Positions 18,388 through 27,872 of a stretch of DNA of 60,100 nt are shown here, in pieces; within the stretch, counting starts at the first letter, position 1, and every line of letters begins with the position of its first letter. The notes under the pieces were generated by a model. It worked only from the letters and a program-made list of their open reading frames with translations, ran no database searches and had not been told where the DNA came from. A program made the position numbers and the translations under genes. The DNA is from Phytomonas francai. Its lineage: Eukaryota; Euglenozoa; Kinetoplastea; Trypanosomatida; Trypanosomatidae. The stretch is taken from the NCBI GenBank assembly GCA_001766655.1, contig MJCC01000005.1:517147-577246 (forward strand), written 5' to 3'.

Positions 18388-20763
18388 ATGAACGATACGA
18401 AGGATATTTCGAATCAAGACAGCTGGGAGAGCTGTTTAGAGGCCTCTTCCTCCTCATCTTGGCTGCGGGAGCCTCTTCATAGGACTTTGCACTATACCCA
18501 TCCTTTGCCGATTCAGCGGCTCATCGTCCCGTTAATCTCCCGTGCGTTGTTGAGCGGGGTTCCGATGGATGTCAGTCTGACTGCACCGACGGGGAGTGGG
18601 AAGACGCTTTGCTATCTTTTGCCTATGCTCCAGCTTATATCGGAAGAAAAAAGGCGAAATACAGACAATACACAGCTTCGTGGGATTATTTTGGTTCCCA
18701 CGAGGGCGCTCGGTCAGCAGGTCTTTCGAGTAATCTCGCGCCTCACGCGGCATACCACGATCCGTGTCGCCACCTTATGCGGTGGAACCGACGAAAATCA
18801 ATCTGGAGGGATGGAGGGGGAGATGCTCGCGCGATGCGTGCGGAAAGGTGGGGATTATTACGATAATGGTGATGGTGTTTCTTGTTGTTTGGTTGAGGGA
18901 AAGACGCTCGCTAATGCCTTAGTTGCGTCGTCTTCAGAGAAAGGAGAAGGTGTTGGGACGGGCGGCCACTCCTCTGAGTGGGTTTGCGATTATTTTTCGC
19001 TTGTGGATATTCTCGTTTCGACCCCGCAGCGGCTGCTCTATCATCTGGACGAGACGTCAGGGCTTTCCTTGGCGTCGCTTCGCCTTCTTGTCGTGGACGA
19101 GGCCGATCAGGTGTTGGAAGGGAGCTTTGCAAATCTGGTCGTGAAGGTGGTTGAGCGCTTTGAGGAAGAGGTCCACTTGCGGGCGGTTCGAGAGGAGGAG
19201 GGAAACAAACGATCCCGTTTTGTTCTCTCTGGAGATCCCTCAAAAGGAGGTGATGCGTTCTTAAACTATCTTTCCTTTTCCGCGCAGCCTGTTCTGCGTA
19301 AAACGGATTTCGCGCCGACCTTGCATAAGGTGCTCTGCTCGGCAACCCTATCCCCCCGCATCGCGCGCATCTCACAGGTGCATCTTCGCAATTGCCAGTA
19401 CTTTACCCTCAACACGCATGGCGAAGATATGAATAAGGGTGGGGCATTAGCTTCTTCCGAGAATTCGGAGCTTCAGTTGCCGCTTCCGTCGTCGGTGAGC
19501 ACATTTTTTGCACTGCCTCCCGCTCTGCAGGAGCACATCGTCTTCGTTGAGGAGTTTTACCGCCATGCCGTCTTCCTGAAGCTCATCTCCACTTTGCTCG
19601 AACGCCTTGAGCGAAGGCAACGTCGACGCAGCGCCGGGCAGGAGAAGTCTGCGAATTTCAACGAAAACGACGCCTCAGACGGGGAGAAGGGCGGGATGGA
19701 TCAAAAAAAGGAGGAGGAGGATGCTTCGTCGTACCCCTGCGTGGAGGATCGCTCTGGGAGTGGGATTCTAGTCTTTTGCAGCTCCCCTGAGGAGGCGCGT
19801 GTGATGGGGCATTTCCTCACCTTAGCCGGCGTGAGAGGGGTGCTGGAGTTCACCACGCTCGCGACCGAGGCGGAAAGACGCCGTGCGTTGTTGAATCCCT
19901 CCTCCTCTTCCTCGCCCTTGTCGTCGTCGTCCTCGCCGTTTTGCGTGGTGGCCTCGGATGCGTTGATGCGGGGGGTGGATATGCCGAATGTCGGGCATGT
20001 GATCATGTACCACCCGCCGGAGACGCTCTCGCAGTACGTCCATCGCGCGGGTCGGACGGCGCGGGCGATGCGGCCCGGGCATCTTCACCTTTTGCTGAAT
20101 AAAATCGGCGAAAGCGGGACCCTCGAGGACGGCGAGGTCGCGCGCTTTCGGACTCTCAGCGCGGGCTGCCTGCACGCCCTCCCGGCGCGGTACGAGCGGG
20201 GGTTTTTCCTCTTTGCCCGGGCCCCTCTGTCGAGTACGCGAGGAGGGGGGGCCGTGGAGGGCCCTCGCGCGGAAAAGCGGCCTCGCCGCGAGGGCGATAA
20301 CGAGCGAGTAGAAAAGGTGGATCATGAGGAGGATAACGCGGAGCGCACAGCCATCGCGGAAGGGAGGGTTGGGGCGGAAAAGGAGGAGATGGTGGAGATG
20401 GAGGAATTAGGTCAAAAACAGGGGAGCGCGGAGTGGTGGGTAGAACAGGCGAACCATTTCCTCCAGCTTTCTCAACAGCAGCTCCAACAACGGTGGTCGT
20501 CTGCGTTGGATTTCGTGGAAAAGGCACAGAAAGTGGCGGCAATGAAGGAGAAAGAAAACACAGCCTCCACTAGTATTATTACTTCATCAGGTGAAAATAA
20601 AACACTGCCCATGCGCACTCTGAAAGAAGAGGTAAACAAAGAGGAACTTCACTCGACTAAACGAGAAGGACATCGACCGAGATTACATAGCTATGGAAAG
20701 GGTGGAGGTGAATCTAAAGGAAGGCCCTTTCCACAGTACGCCAGACGACAGCGTGGTAAATAA
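18388..20763 (+). CDS. DEAD-box RNA helicase, DDX51/Dbp6-like
   Basis: A protein of 791 residues with the full superfamily 2 set. A Q-motif-like segment (HPLPIQRLIVPLI, about 38-50) precedes motif I APTGSGKT (66-73), Ia PTRALGQQV, Ib STPQRL, II DEAD (237-240), III SAT (in CSATLSPRI), IV ILVFCSS, V SDALMRGVDMPNVGHVI and VI HRAGRTARA. Motif V and VI wording and a long insert between Ia and Ib resemble the Dbp6/DDX51 group, which acts in early 60S subunit assembly in the nucleolus. Charged inserts (about 405-450) and a Glu/Lys/Gln-rich tail (about 625-791) are typical of nucleolar helicases. All catalytic residues appear present, so it should be an active ATPase. The subfamily is inference. Confidence 0.9.
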   Translation: MNDTKDISNQDSWESCLEASSSSSWLREPLHRTLHYTHPLPIQRLIVPLISRALLSGVPMDVSLTAPTGSGKTLCYLLPMLQLISEEKRRNTDNTQLRGIILVPTRALGQQVFRVISRLTRHTTIRVATLCGGTDENQSGGMEGEMLARCVRKGGDYYDNGDGVSCCLVEGKTLANALVASSSEKGEGVGTGGHSSEWVCDYFSLVDILVSTPQRLLYHLDETSGLSLASLRLLVVDEADQVLEGSFANLVVKVVERFEEEVHLRAVREEEGNKRSRFVLSGDPSKGGDAFLNYLSFSAQPVLRKTDFAPTLHKVLCSATLSPRIARISQVHLRNCQYFTLNTHGEDMNKGGALASSENSELQLPLPSSVSTFFALPPALQEHIVFVEEFYRHAVFLKLISTLLERLERRQRRRSAGQEKSANFNENDASDGEKGGMDQKKEEEDASSYPCVEDRSGSGILVFCSSPEEARVMGHFLTLAGVRGVLEFTTLATEAERRRALLNPSSSSSPLSSSSSPFCVVASDALMRGVDMPNVGHVIMYHPPETLSQYVHRAGRTARAMRPGHLHLLLNKIGESGTLEDGEVARFRTLSAGCLHALPARYERGFFLFARAPLSSTRGGGAVEGPRAEKRPRREGDNERVEKVDHEEDNAERTAIAEGRVGAEKEEMVEMEELGQKQGSAEWWVEQANHFLQLSQQQLQQRWSSALDFVEKAQKVAAMKEKENTASTSIITSSGENKTLPMRTLKEEVNKEELHSTKREGHRPRLHSYGKGGGESKGRPFPQYARRQRGK

Positions 20764-21446
20764 ACGAAGGAAATGATAATAATATTAAGAAGATTCTGAT
20801 AATAATAATACACGAGTAAGGTTCTGGAGTGTTGATGTGAGATCAAACCAGTCTATTTTCTTTTTTGAAGTACTTCTGATCATTTTCGTATGAGTTAGTG
20901 TTTTGTTACTGCATTCGCGTACAGAACAGAAGCACCATTTGATTCAAATGGGTGTATGGGAAGGGAGAGGAGAGAGAAAAGCGAGCTCATGAAAAATGAG
21001 GGAAAAGAAGGACACTCATTTAACTTGACACCAATAGGATACTTGGCTTTGAATGTTCACGAATTACTATTAAGCACAACTTAATATGTTTTCTTGTACA
21101 CCAGCCATACTCTTTTAATTCATACTTTTTTTTTTTAGATGTGCCCCCTTTTTTGAGTTCCAGTCGGTAAATATAAGGGAGTGTGAGGGAAGGAGGAGGC
21201 AAATACTTAAGCCCTTCAAAAACCTAGCTGGTTTTCCTCGGTACTTCTATTTTGATACTAAAAAGATCGACTTTACCAATAGAAAAGAGACAAATCGAGG
21301 GTAAAGAACGCAAACCATATAGCGATATCTATATACGGATATTTTCATATTTACTCCTAGCAAAGGGCTAGAATAGGATTCTCACACAACATAATAAAAC
21401 AACAGCGACTACTAAAATATAGGAATTACTTTCCTTTTCTGTGAAT
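20764..21446. other. intergenic spacer
   Basis: About 680 bases, AT-rich, with ATA repeats just after the stop (20773-20812) and a poly-T at about 21125-21136. No gene recognised. The Elf1-type gene that follows is opened at its ATG (21447), not at the upstream in-frame GTG. Confidence 0.55.
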
Positions 21447-22052
21447 ATGGGAGGCAAACGTAAAAAATCTAACAATGGGCCTATCAAAAAGGAAAGTCTG
21501 TACAAGATTCCCGCACGTTTTGACTGCCCTTTATGTGATGTCAAGAGCTCTATCATCGTAAAAATATTCCGGTCAACGGGCATGGCTACCGTCCATTGCC
21601 GCTCCTGCCAGGTCGGAAAAGACGCGAAATGGCCGATTTTACCACGTGAACAGGGCGTTGACGTGTTTTTCCGCTTTCGTGAGAAATTACTAGAGTTGGA
21701 TTCCCAATACTTGAACGAACATCAGCTTGGTGTGAATAGCAGAGAGGGGGAATCGACCGGCAAAATCACGAGCCTCGCAGATTTAAATCGTCAAGAGCAG
21801 CGTCAATTAGCTTTAGGTGTAGTAGAGGGTGGTAATACTGCAGGGGGTTTCGCAAATCAAGCTGCAAAAGGCAGGAAACGTAACCGCCCAGCCTCGAAAG
21901 AAGATCAGTTTGAAGATTCAAGGGATAATAATAATAATGAGGATAGTACGATTGACTTTTTCCTACCTCCCCGTTTTGATGATGAAAATGACGGTAGTCA
22001 GGATGATGCTCCTATAGCTGAGGAAGAGCAGTACGCGGCGATGTTTGAATAA
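21447..22052 (+). CDS. ELF1: Elf1-type transcription elongation factor, copy 1
   Basis: A protein of 201 residues from the ATG. It begins MGGKRKKSNN, matching the MG-K-R-K start of eukaryotic Elf1. A zinc ribbon follows with Cys27 and Cys30 in FDCPLCDVKSS, and Cys51 and Cys54 in TVHCRSCQVG, the same spacing as yeast Elf1. After the ribbon comes VDVFFRFREKLLEL, matching the conserved VDVY-x-x-W-x-x helix. An acidic, Asn-rich tail (about 150-201) ends with an EEEQYAAMFE segment. Elf1 binds elongating RNA polymerase II, bridges the downstream DNA channel and helps passage through nucleosomes. The gene is AT-rich and lies directly before a GC-rich paralogue. Confidence 0.9.
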   Translation: MGGKRKKSNNGPIKKESLYKIPARFDCPLCDVKSSIIVKIFRSTGMATVHCRSCQVGKDAKWPILPREQGVDVFFRFREKLLELDSQYLNEHQLGVNSREGESTGKITSLADLNRQEQRQLALGVVEGGNTAGGFANQAAKGRKRNRPASKEDQFEDSRDNNNNEDSTIDFFLPPRFDDENDGSQDDAPIAEEEQYAAMFE

Positions 22053-22550
22053 ACAAACCCTCACATACACCTATTACTATTATTATCACTGGACATTTTA
22101 AAATGGTCCTTTTGGCTGTAATTTGTCACCAAGGGTATGTCGAGTGAGAGCTAGAAAGAGGAGAGAGCCGTTACCCCTCATTCATATCGTCGAAATGAGT
22201 GGCAACGTATTTATAAAGAGTTGATTCTGAATGCAGGGAGAAAAAAGTGATACCACAAAACTATAGATATGCATATATTTGTGTAGACGATTCCAACCTC
22301 GTCACTTATGATTCTCATTACCAACCTATGATCGATTGATGCACGCTGTCAATCCCCCCCCCGTATTTACTTTCTGCATTATTTTTGTCACATCCCAGTA
22401 TTCCCGCGCGTCCCTGTTAGATTAGAGCGTGTCTATCCCCGCCCTTCAAACCAACCCCAAGGGTCTTCTCGGGTGTCACAGCGCCGCAGGGTAGGACGGG
22501 AGAGGCTGGGAAAGAACCGAACAGGAACGGCCAGGAGAGGACAGGAAGGG
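22053..22550. other. spacer between the two Elf1-type genes
   Basis: About 500 bases with a sharp change in composition from AT-rich (to about 22390) to GC-rich. A 9-base C run lies at 22354-22362. The frame of the next gene is open upstream to a GTG at 22473, but the first ATG is 22551. Confidence 0.55.
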
Positions 22551-23276
22551 ATGCCGGACGGGGGTCGTGGCACGGCGCCGAGCAGGAAGGGCCCGCAGAA
22601 GGCAAAGACGGCCCGGGCCCACGGCTACGACGCGCGCAACTACCACCTCAACGCGCACAGCCGCGTGATCCAGTCCCTCGTCCGCTTCGACTGCCCCGTC
22701 TGCAGGACGCGGAACACGGTGGGGGTCGAGCTCGACGGGCGGCGGCGGGAGGCGGTCGTGCGGTGCGGCCACTGCCTGTCCCTGCGGCCGCGGCCGGCGG
22801 AGCTGCCCTACCCCTTCGTGACCGCCTTCGTGCCGGGGCTGGAGAACAAGGCGGACGCCTTCTTCCGCTTCAGCGAGGCCTATCGGAAGCTGCTTCAGGA
22901 GGCAGTGGGGAGGGCGACGGCGGATACCACCGGCGCACGCTCTTCCCCACCTCCCCCTCCCCTGAATACGACCACATCTACTAACAAGGAGGGTTTAGCA
23001 GACGCGGAGGCTAAGGAAACCAGCAGCAATGGTGGAAATATTAAAGGGGATGGCGGTAGTCTTGGCGGACTTTTCGACGTCCTTGAGGGTATTTTAGAAG
23101 GAGTTCCTTCCCGCCGCACTGAGATTGCGCGAGACGGTGGACCAGAGAGCACGCAGAAACTTGAGGAGACAGATGAAAAGGAAGAGAGTTTCTCAAAGGA
23201 TTTGACTAGCAATAAGAGTGGGGAAGAAGAGGAGGAAGAGCTTGTAGACGATGTGGACGCGTTCTTTGATGATTAA
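22551..23276 (+). CDS. Elf1-like zinc-ribbon protein, copy 2 (divergent)
   Basis: A protein of 241 residues from the first ATG. A basic leader (about 1-25) precedes a zinc ribbon with Cys48 and Cys51 in RFDCPVCRTRNTVGVE and Cys72 and Cys75 in VVRCGHCLSL. The C-x2-C...C-x2-C spacing is that of copy 1 and of Elf1. The next segment, NKADAFFRFSEAYRKLLQEA, aligns with the VDVFFRF helix of copy 1. The tail is acidic (EEEEELVDDVDAFFDD), as in elongation factors that contact histones or polymerase. It differs from copy 1 in a longer leader, longer Ser/Thr-rich linker and very GC-rich first half (22551-22910), while its second half is average. I infer an ancient tandem duplication with different roles, for example different polymerases or life stages. 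Confidence 0.8.
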   Translation: MPDGGRGTAPSRKGPQKAKTARAHGYDARNYHLNAHSRVIQSLVRFDCPVCRTRNTVGVELDGRRREAVVRCGHCLSLRPRPAELPYPFVTAFVPGLENKADAFFRFSEAYRKLLQEAVGRATADTTGARSSPPPPPLNTTTSTNKEGLADAEAKETSSNGGNIKGDGGSLGGLFDVLEGILEGVPSRRTEIARDGGPESTQKLEETDEKEESFSKDLTSNKSGEEEEEELVDDVDAFFDD

Positions 23277-23591
23277 GGATTTTTTTGAATAAGATCAAGT
23301 GTATTGGTAATTTTGCTTCTATACGTTTTAAAAGCATTTAATTCTATCCCCCATTTTCTCCATCTTGCATGTACCTCTGTGTATATATTTGCGTGTGTTT
23401 ACGTGATGCTGTATTAACGATGTCCATCTTATTGAATATTTTGACACTATCTTTTCTCATTTTTATATATATACTCCTTTTCAGTTGTGCGCCATATTAC
23501 GTTGTGATTTAAGTTTTTTTAATTTTTACTAGTGGTTCAACAAAAGGGGAAAATTCGGTAATCTTCCTATGCAAATTTAAAGACCTAATGA
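23277..23591. other. intergenic spacer with short upstream ORFs
   Basis: About 315 bases, AT-rich with T runs (23514-23528) and a probable acceptor AG at 23531-23532. Two tiny ATG frames precede the endonuclease start: 23569-23580 (ATG to TAA, four codons) and 23588-23605, which overlaps the main ATG at 23592 in another frame. Confidence 0.55.
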
Positions 23592-26516
23592 ATGCACACG
23601 TATAAACCTTGCGCCCATCATTCTTTATTTCGTATTCATTATCCCCTTCGCCACGTGGTTTGTACTTCATCCAGACTTTCTTTAGGGCACCAACGATCCC
23701 CTACTGTGCATGCTGTTAGTCGTCGCTCTTTTTTCACCTATTCTGTCCGTCGATTACTTCTAGAGCGTGTTGAGGTCGCCCACTCGACCCTTTACAACAG
23801 ACCCCTTAGACCCGTTTCATCATCCTCGCTCCCCTCAAAGGGCTCTTCGGCTGGCAATGGGAGACATGGAGGAAGTGGGATTTATGGAGAGGATGTAACG
23901 GGAAAAACAACACATCGCGCCTTCGGAGAGGGGAACTCCTCGTCTAACCACCTCGCGAATACTCCCACCTCTCGGAATACTATTCAACCAATGCGTACGC
24001 TATCTTTTGCAGACGCGGAGTGTTTTTTCTTCCGCGATGATAACGATAACGATGAGAACCGTGAAAAAGGGATTTATTCCCGCGCATCATCGCATTCCAT
24101 TGATCAAAACGCTTCGTCGTTGTCATCTTCATCTTCCGCACCTTTTTGTTTGCTTTGTCGAGAGTACCTCGAGCCCCCTGCGAATAAACGTACTCATATT
24201 ATTTCTGGAAACCGAGCAACTCATTTAAATCATACCTGTCGTGAAGTTGTTCTGGATTCCTTGGCTCTTCTCGCGATTCGAGGATACTCAATTGACACCA
24301 TTTACGAGGTATGGTCCGATGCACTTTATCGTCACGAGGCTTTTTTCCGAATTAAATCGCTTGTTTCCCCTGTTTGGAGTATCGAGCGCCGTGCAGAGAA
24401 GCTTTCACAACTGCTTTTGGGTCTAAAGGAGGCAGGGGTACTTGATTTAAGTCTCGCGGGAGTTTCTTCAGATACCGGCACCGGCAATGATACTTCCTTT
24501 CATGTCCGCCGCCGTATCGCGTTTGAGCGGTTGGAGTATATTGGTGATAATGCCTGGGGGACACACATTTCGAGCCGCATGATGATTATTTTTCCCGATC
24601 AGCAATGGCAGTATAGCGACCGCGCAGTAGCGTTTAATTGCTTTCGCGATGCGTGCGAGATGAATGTCTTGTTGGAGGAGATGTTTGACGTCCTGCACTT
24701 CGCGCGGCTGCACCCAAGCTACGCCGGCGCCAAAATTGGATCCGGAAAGGTAAAAGCGGATATCCTGGAGGCTCTTATCGGGGAGCTCCACGTTAACGTG
24801 TGGGGGTTAGAGCCCAAAATCTATGATGACACCCCTTTTGTAGAGGTTAATGACCTGCAAGAGAGCCGTCTTGTCTCGGTTATAAAGCACTGCTTAACGG
24901 AGATTTATGATTTGATTATTCTTTATCATTCGCGGGGTCTGAGCTGGAATGCGATTCCGCTTGCGAAGGAGTTGGCGGTACGGCAAATTTGGAAGTGTAC
25001 GATGCCAAGCTTGCAAAGGCATAAGGTCGCTATGCGGCGTGGCATCTCGCGAGCGGTAGTGGAATGCATTGATTTTTCAACCTCCACTTCCCCTCCCACT
25101 CCCACTACTACTACTACTACGAGTAATGGTACCAATGATTTAACAACTTCAAAAGATGGCGAGGGGGCCTCGCAGGGGCTTTGCGCCGTCTCTCATGCGC
25201 AAATTACGCCGCGGGCGAATTTGAGGCCCGTGGCAAATATCCGTCTTCCCGCTCTTCTTGCGCTTTCGAGCTCGCCAGAGCGCTACCCTCGGGTGGTGAA
25301 ACATCCCCTTCGAGCGCTCCCTCTGGAGAAGCTCCCGCAGTCCACGATTGCTGAACACACTCGGCAGGATGTTTTTGCATATTTACATCAAAGTTTTGAA
25401 CGATTGGACTTGCTAAGCGAAGACGCCTTTCAGATATTCAACCGTGTAGAGGGGGCGGAGTGGGGGAAGTATATTCTGCAGCTCGTACCTCATATCGCAG
25501 CGGCGACCGCAGCCCTTTTACAATCCCCTTCGAGGAGGAAAGACGACGAGCACTCCTGCACCTCTCCCGGGAATACCTTTTTTAGCCCATCCCCTAATGA
25601 TGTGGAACAGGAGAATAATAATGGAAGCTCGGCGATGGAGAATCCAAGCGCAATGGGGTCTTCTGGATTTTTCGCCACGCCAATTATCTCCGCTGGGGGG
25701 TTTTCGGATCTTTATTTTCGCGATCCCTACTACGATCTCTTTGATTCTCCTCGTAGCCTCGCCGAGGCGCACGCCTCGCATTCACGGCAGCCTTTTCGAC
25801 GTCATGGCTCGATGCGTCTTCCCCTCGTATCGATTTTCAAATGTACGGATGCGTACGCCATAGCAAAAGGTGGCCATAGACAACAAGAAAAAGAAGAAAT
25901 AAATGATAAAGAAGGCGAAGACTTAGCTCTTAGTATGGCGCGAAACAATGCGTATCCTCCTTTAATACAGCCTTCTTTACTTGGTAGCGAAAATGGAAAG
26001 TTCTTACGTTTACCAGGAGGGCAGTTATTTTCATCGTCGCAGCGCCTTTCCAGCCTAAAGCCGTGTTTATTTCGCTTATCGAAATATGTTCCCGAGGGAA
26101 TTAAAACGCCCATTGGAGGTGTGGTTACCGATAAAAACCTTTACTTTGGCAAATACGCTTTTCTCGCGTATGGAAAATCAAACCCTCTGCGTGCCGAGGA
26201 CGAATTTGACGCCAGTCAAAGAGACCATTCCGAAGGACTAAACGGTAGCATACGATTAGACGTGAAATATACGGAATTCAACACGTTAACGGAGCTGAAC
26301 CATGCGGTGGGAAACACTTCGTCAGGGAATAATGATGGGAGTCTCCCTGAAGATGATAAAATGGAGCAAAGTAATGAGAAGGGCTGCGTAGAGAAGGATA
26401 ATCAAAGGAGTAGTGATAAAAATGGCCGAGGGTTCAGCAGTATCGAAACAGCTAGAGAGTATTGGTTGAAATGGGCAAAAACGCGCCGTCTACAGAACAA
26501 TAACTTTTTTAAATAA
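23592..26516 (+). CDS. kinetoplastid RNA-editing endonuclease-like RNase III protein (KREN type)
   Basis: A protein of 974 residues. An Arg/Ser/His-rich start (about 1-55) suits mitochondrial import. A U1-like zinc finger lies at 186-214: Cys186, Cys189 (FCLLC), His202 and His211 or His214. The RNase III signature is FERLEYIGDNAWG with Glu312, Glu315 and Asp319. The second acidic pair is Asp390 and Glu393 in KVKADILEALIGEL. All four metal-binding positions are therefore kept, unlike the noncatalytic KREPB4-8 proteins. Zinc finger followed by RNase III, and the GDNAWG wording and the downstream RDACEMNVLLEE segment, are the layout of KREN1-3, which cut pre-edited mRNA at gRNA-defined sites in the 20S editosome. 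The C-terminal half is poorly conserved with many Ser/Asn-rich inserts. It is longer than I expect for KRENs. mRPN1-type processing nucleases are the alternative. Confidence 0.85.
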   Translation: MHTYKPCAHHSLFRIHYPLRHVVCTSSRLSLGHQRSPTVHAVSRRSFFTYSVRRLLLERVEVAHSTLYNRPLRPVSSSSLPSKGSSAGNGRHGGSGIYGEDVTGKTTHRAFGEGNSSSNHLANTPTSRNTIQPMRTLSFADAECFFFRDDNDNDENREKGIYSRASSHSIDQNASSLSSSSSAPFCLLCREYLEPPANKRTHIISGNRATHLNHTCREVVLDSLALLAIRGYSIDTIYEVWSDALYRHEAFFRIKSLVSPVWSIERRAEKLSQLLLGLKEAGVLDLSLAGVSSDTGTGNDTSFHVRRRIAFERLEYIGDNAWGTHISSRMMIIFPDQQWQYSDRAVAFNCFRDACEMNVLLEEMFDVLHFARLHPSYAGAKIGSGKVKADILEALIGELHVNVWGLEPKIYDDTPFVEVNDLQESRLVSVIKHCLTEIYDLIILYHSRGLSWNAIPLAKELAVRQIWKCTMPSLQRHKVAMRRGISRAVVECIDFSTSTSPPTPTTTTTTSNGTNDLTTSKDGEGASQGLCAVSHAQITPRANLRPVANIRLPALLALSSSPERYPRVVKHPLRALPLEKLPQSTIAEHTRQDVFAYLHQSFERLDLLSEDAFQIFNRVEGAEWGKYILQLVPHIAAATAALLQSPSRRKDDEHSCTSPGNTFFSPSPNDVEQENNNGSSAMENPSAMGSSGFFATPIISAGGFSDLYFRDPYYDLFDSPRSLAEAHASHSRQPFRRHGSMRLPLVSIFKCTDAYAIAKGGHRQQEKEEINDKEGEDLALSMARNNAYPPLIQPSLLGSENGKFLRLPGGQLFSSSQRLSSLKPCLFRLSKYVPEGIKTPIGGVVTDKNLYFGKYAFLAYGKSNPLRAEDEFDASQRDHSEGLNGSIRLDVKYTEFNTLTELNHAVGNTSSGNNDGSLPEDDKMEQSNEKGCVEKDNQRSSDKNGRGFSSIETAREYWLKWAKTRRLQNNNFFK

Positions 26517-26862
26517 TTTAACCGAATACTGTTTTAGTGAAAAGGTAAAAGTGTGGAAGCGATGCATTCAGCATTTTATATCTTTTATCGTTCGGTTATT
26601 TTTTATTTTAGTATGTGTGCATGATGCATATGTGAAGAGAATAACTGCACCACGTGGCGATTGAAGAAATAACGGGAATGAATAGGAGTCATGATGAGGA
26701 GGGGAGTATGTGGAGAGGAGGGATAAATTTCAATTGCTTTTCTTGTCCAACTTAATTTACATTAACCAAAAGACATGCATATATATATATATATATATAT
26801 ATATCAAGGGGTTTTGCGTGTTGTAAGGTATTTACTTCATACTTGCCCCACCTCCCCTTTAA
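26517..26862. other. intergenic spacer with AT microsatellite
   Basis: About 345 bases. It contains (AT)13 at 26779-26804 and a C/T-rich acceptor region just before the next ATG. No gene seen. Confidence 0.6.
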
Positions 26863-27588
26863 ATGCCCAAAAACAACAAGGCGAAAAACGCTCCCTCGCC
26901 AGGAACTTCGACAGGGGTGAATGCAAGCGGATTCAGTAATAAGGGTGCGACGATTCTAGAATTAGATCCGAGTATAATATACTTTACCTTTTCTCGTATT
27001 AGGCCCTGCTTTTCTTGCGGGCGAAGCATTCAAAGTACGCTTGAGCAATTTCAGACACAAAAGATGCTCCCAACAGACCTTCCTTTGATTTCCGTCTTCA
27101 CCGACGGTACTCATTACTATAGCCAAAATAATCGAAGGTTGTTTATGTACAAAAAGCTTAGGGAGATGGAAGTCATTCGCGTAATTCCAGTGCGCGTTCG
27201 CGGGCTTCCATCTACCAAGCGTATGATAAACAAATATACCCCTTCGAAGTGTTCGCTAACGGCGACTCTTATCAGGGAAAAAAATACCATGACAGGTGCT
27301 AATAAAATAGCCACAGACGCTGATTTAAACTCTGACGAGGATATTGATGAGAAGAAAGGTGAAGGTGGGTCCTTTTACAGTAAGGATTCCTTGAATTCAT
27401 CATTGAGCTCTTTATCTTACTCGAACCATCAAAAAACAGGCCGGCTGCCTCGAAAAGAGAGAAACTCCCATATTGAAGATCTTAATATTGAAAATGACAA
27501 TGCTAGTTTAATAGCTGAAAAGCGGGAAGGAGCGAAAATGGTTGGTGATCGGGATATGAGGAGAAACACAGGTAAACGGAAAGAATAA
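26863..27588 (+). CDS. conserved small protein with ParB/sulfiredoxin-like motif
   Basis: A protein of 241 residues. The conserved core is at 31-125: ILELDPSIIYFTFSRIRPCF (31-50), a Cys pair at 49 and 52, DLPLISVF (72-79) and YYSQNNRRLFMYKKLRE (85-101). The order R-I-R-P, L-P-x-I-x-V, then an aromatic/Ser/Asn-rich NNRRL-x-x-x-K-x-x-R helix resembles small ParB/sulfiredoxin-fold domains, where the helix binds nucleotide or DNA. I recall similar unnamed proteins in other eukaryotes but cannot name the family. The rest (about 140-241) is charged and disordered. It is probably nucleotide- or nucleic-acid-binding, by inference only. The ATG follows a C-rich acceptor. Confidence 0.65.
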   Translation: MPKNNKAKNAPSPGTSTGVNASGFSNKGATILELDPSIIYFTFSRIRPCFSCGRSIQSTLEQFQTQKMLPTDLPLISVFTDGTHYYSQNNRRLFMYKKLREMEVIRVIPVRVRGLPSTKRMINKYTPSKCSLTATLIREKNTMTGANKIATDADLNSDEDIDEKKGEGGSFYSKDSLNSSLSSLSYSNHQKTGRLPRKERNSHIEDLNIENDNASLIAEKREGAKMVGDRDMRRNTGKRKE

Positions 27589-27872
27589 TGCAGGTTTAAA
27601 AGAAATTATCCACACAAGAGCTATGAGAATGAAAGTGTTTCTGTGGAAGCTCCCAATTCTCTAAGGGATGATTCAAGGGAAGTGCGGGTAATTAGGATGT
27701 GGGGTTTTAGTACATACCCATCAATCACAAACGATGCTATTCATTAACATTGCCACTAACGCCATGTATATTTACAAAATTATAGCTTGAAGATTTTTAT
27801 TTTTCGGATATCTTTTCTTTTTACCCTACCGGATCGATTGTTGAACGAGTTTTAAAAAGGTAATTGGTAGCA
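27589..27872. other. intergenic spacer
   Basis: About 285 bases, AT-rich, with a T-rich pyrimidine stretch at 27796-27830 before the next gene. The AATF-type frame is open to a TTG at 27864, but the ATG at 27873 is taken. Confidence 0.5.

Noticed and set aside
22473..22550. Upstream GTG start for the second Elf1-type gene
   Set aside because: Kinetoplastid nuclear genes start at ATG; the first in-frame ATG is 22551.
23592..26516. Dicer or Drosha homologue
   Set aside because: Only one RNase III domain, with an N-terminal U1-type zinc finger and GDNAWG wording typical of editing endonucleases; no PAZ or helicase.
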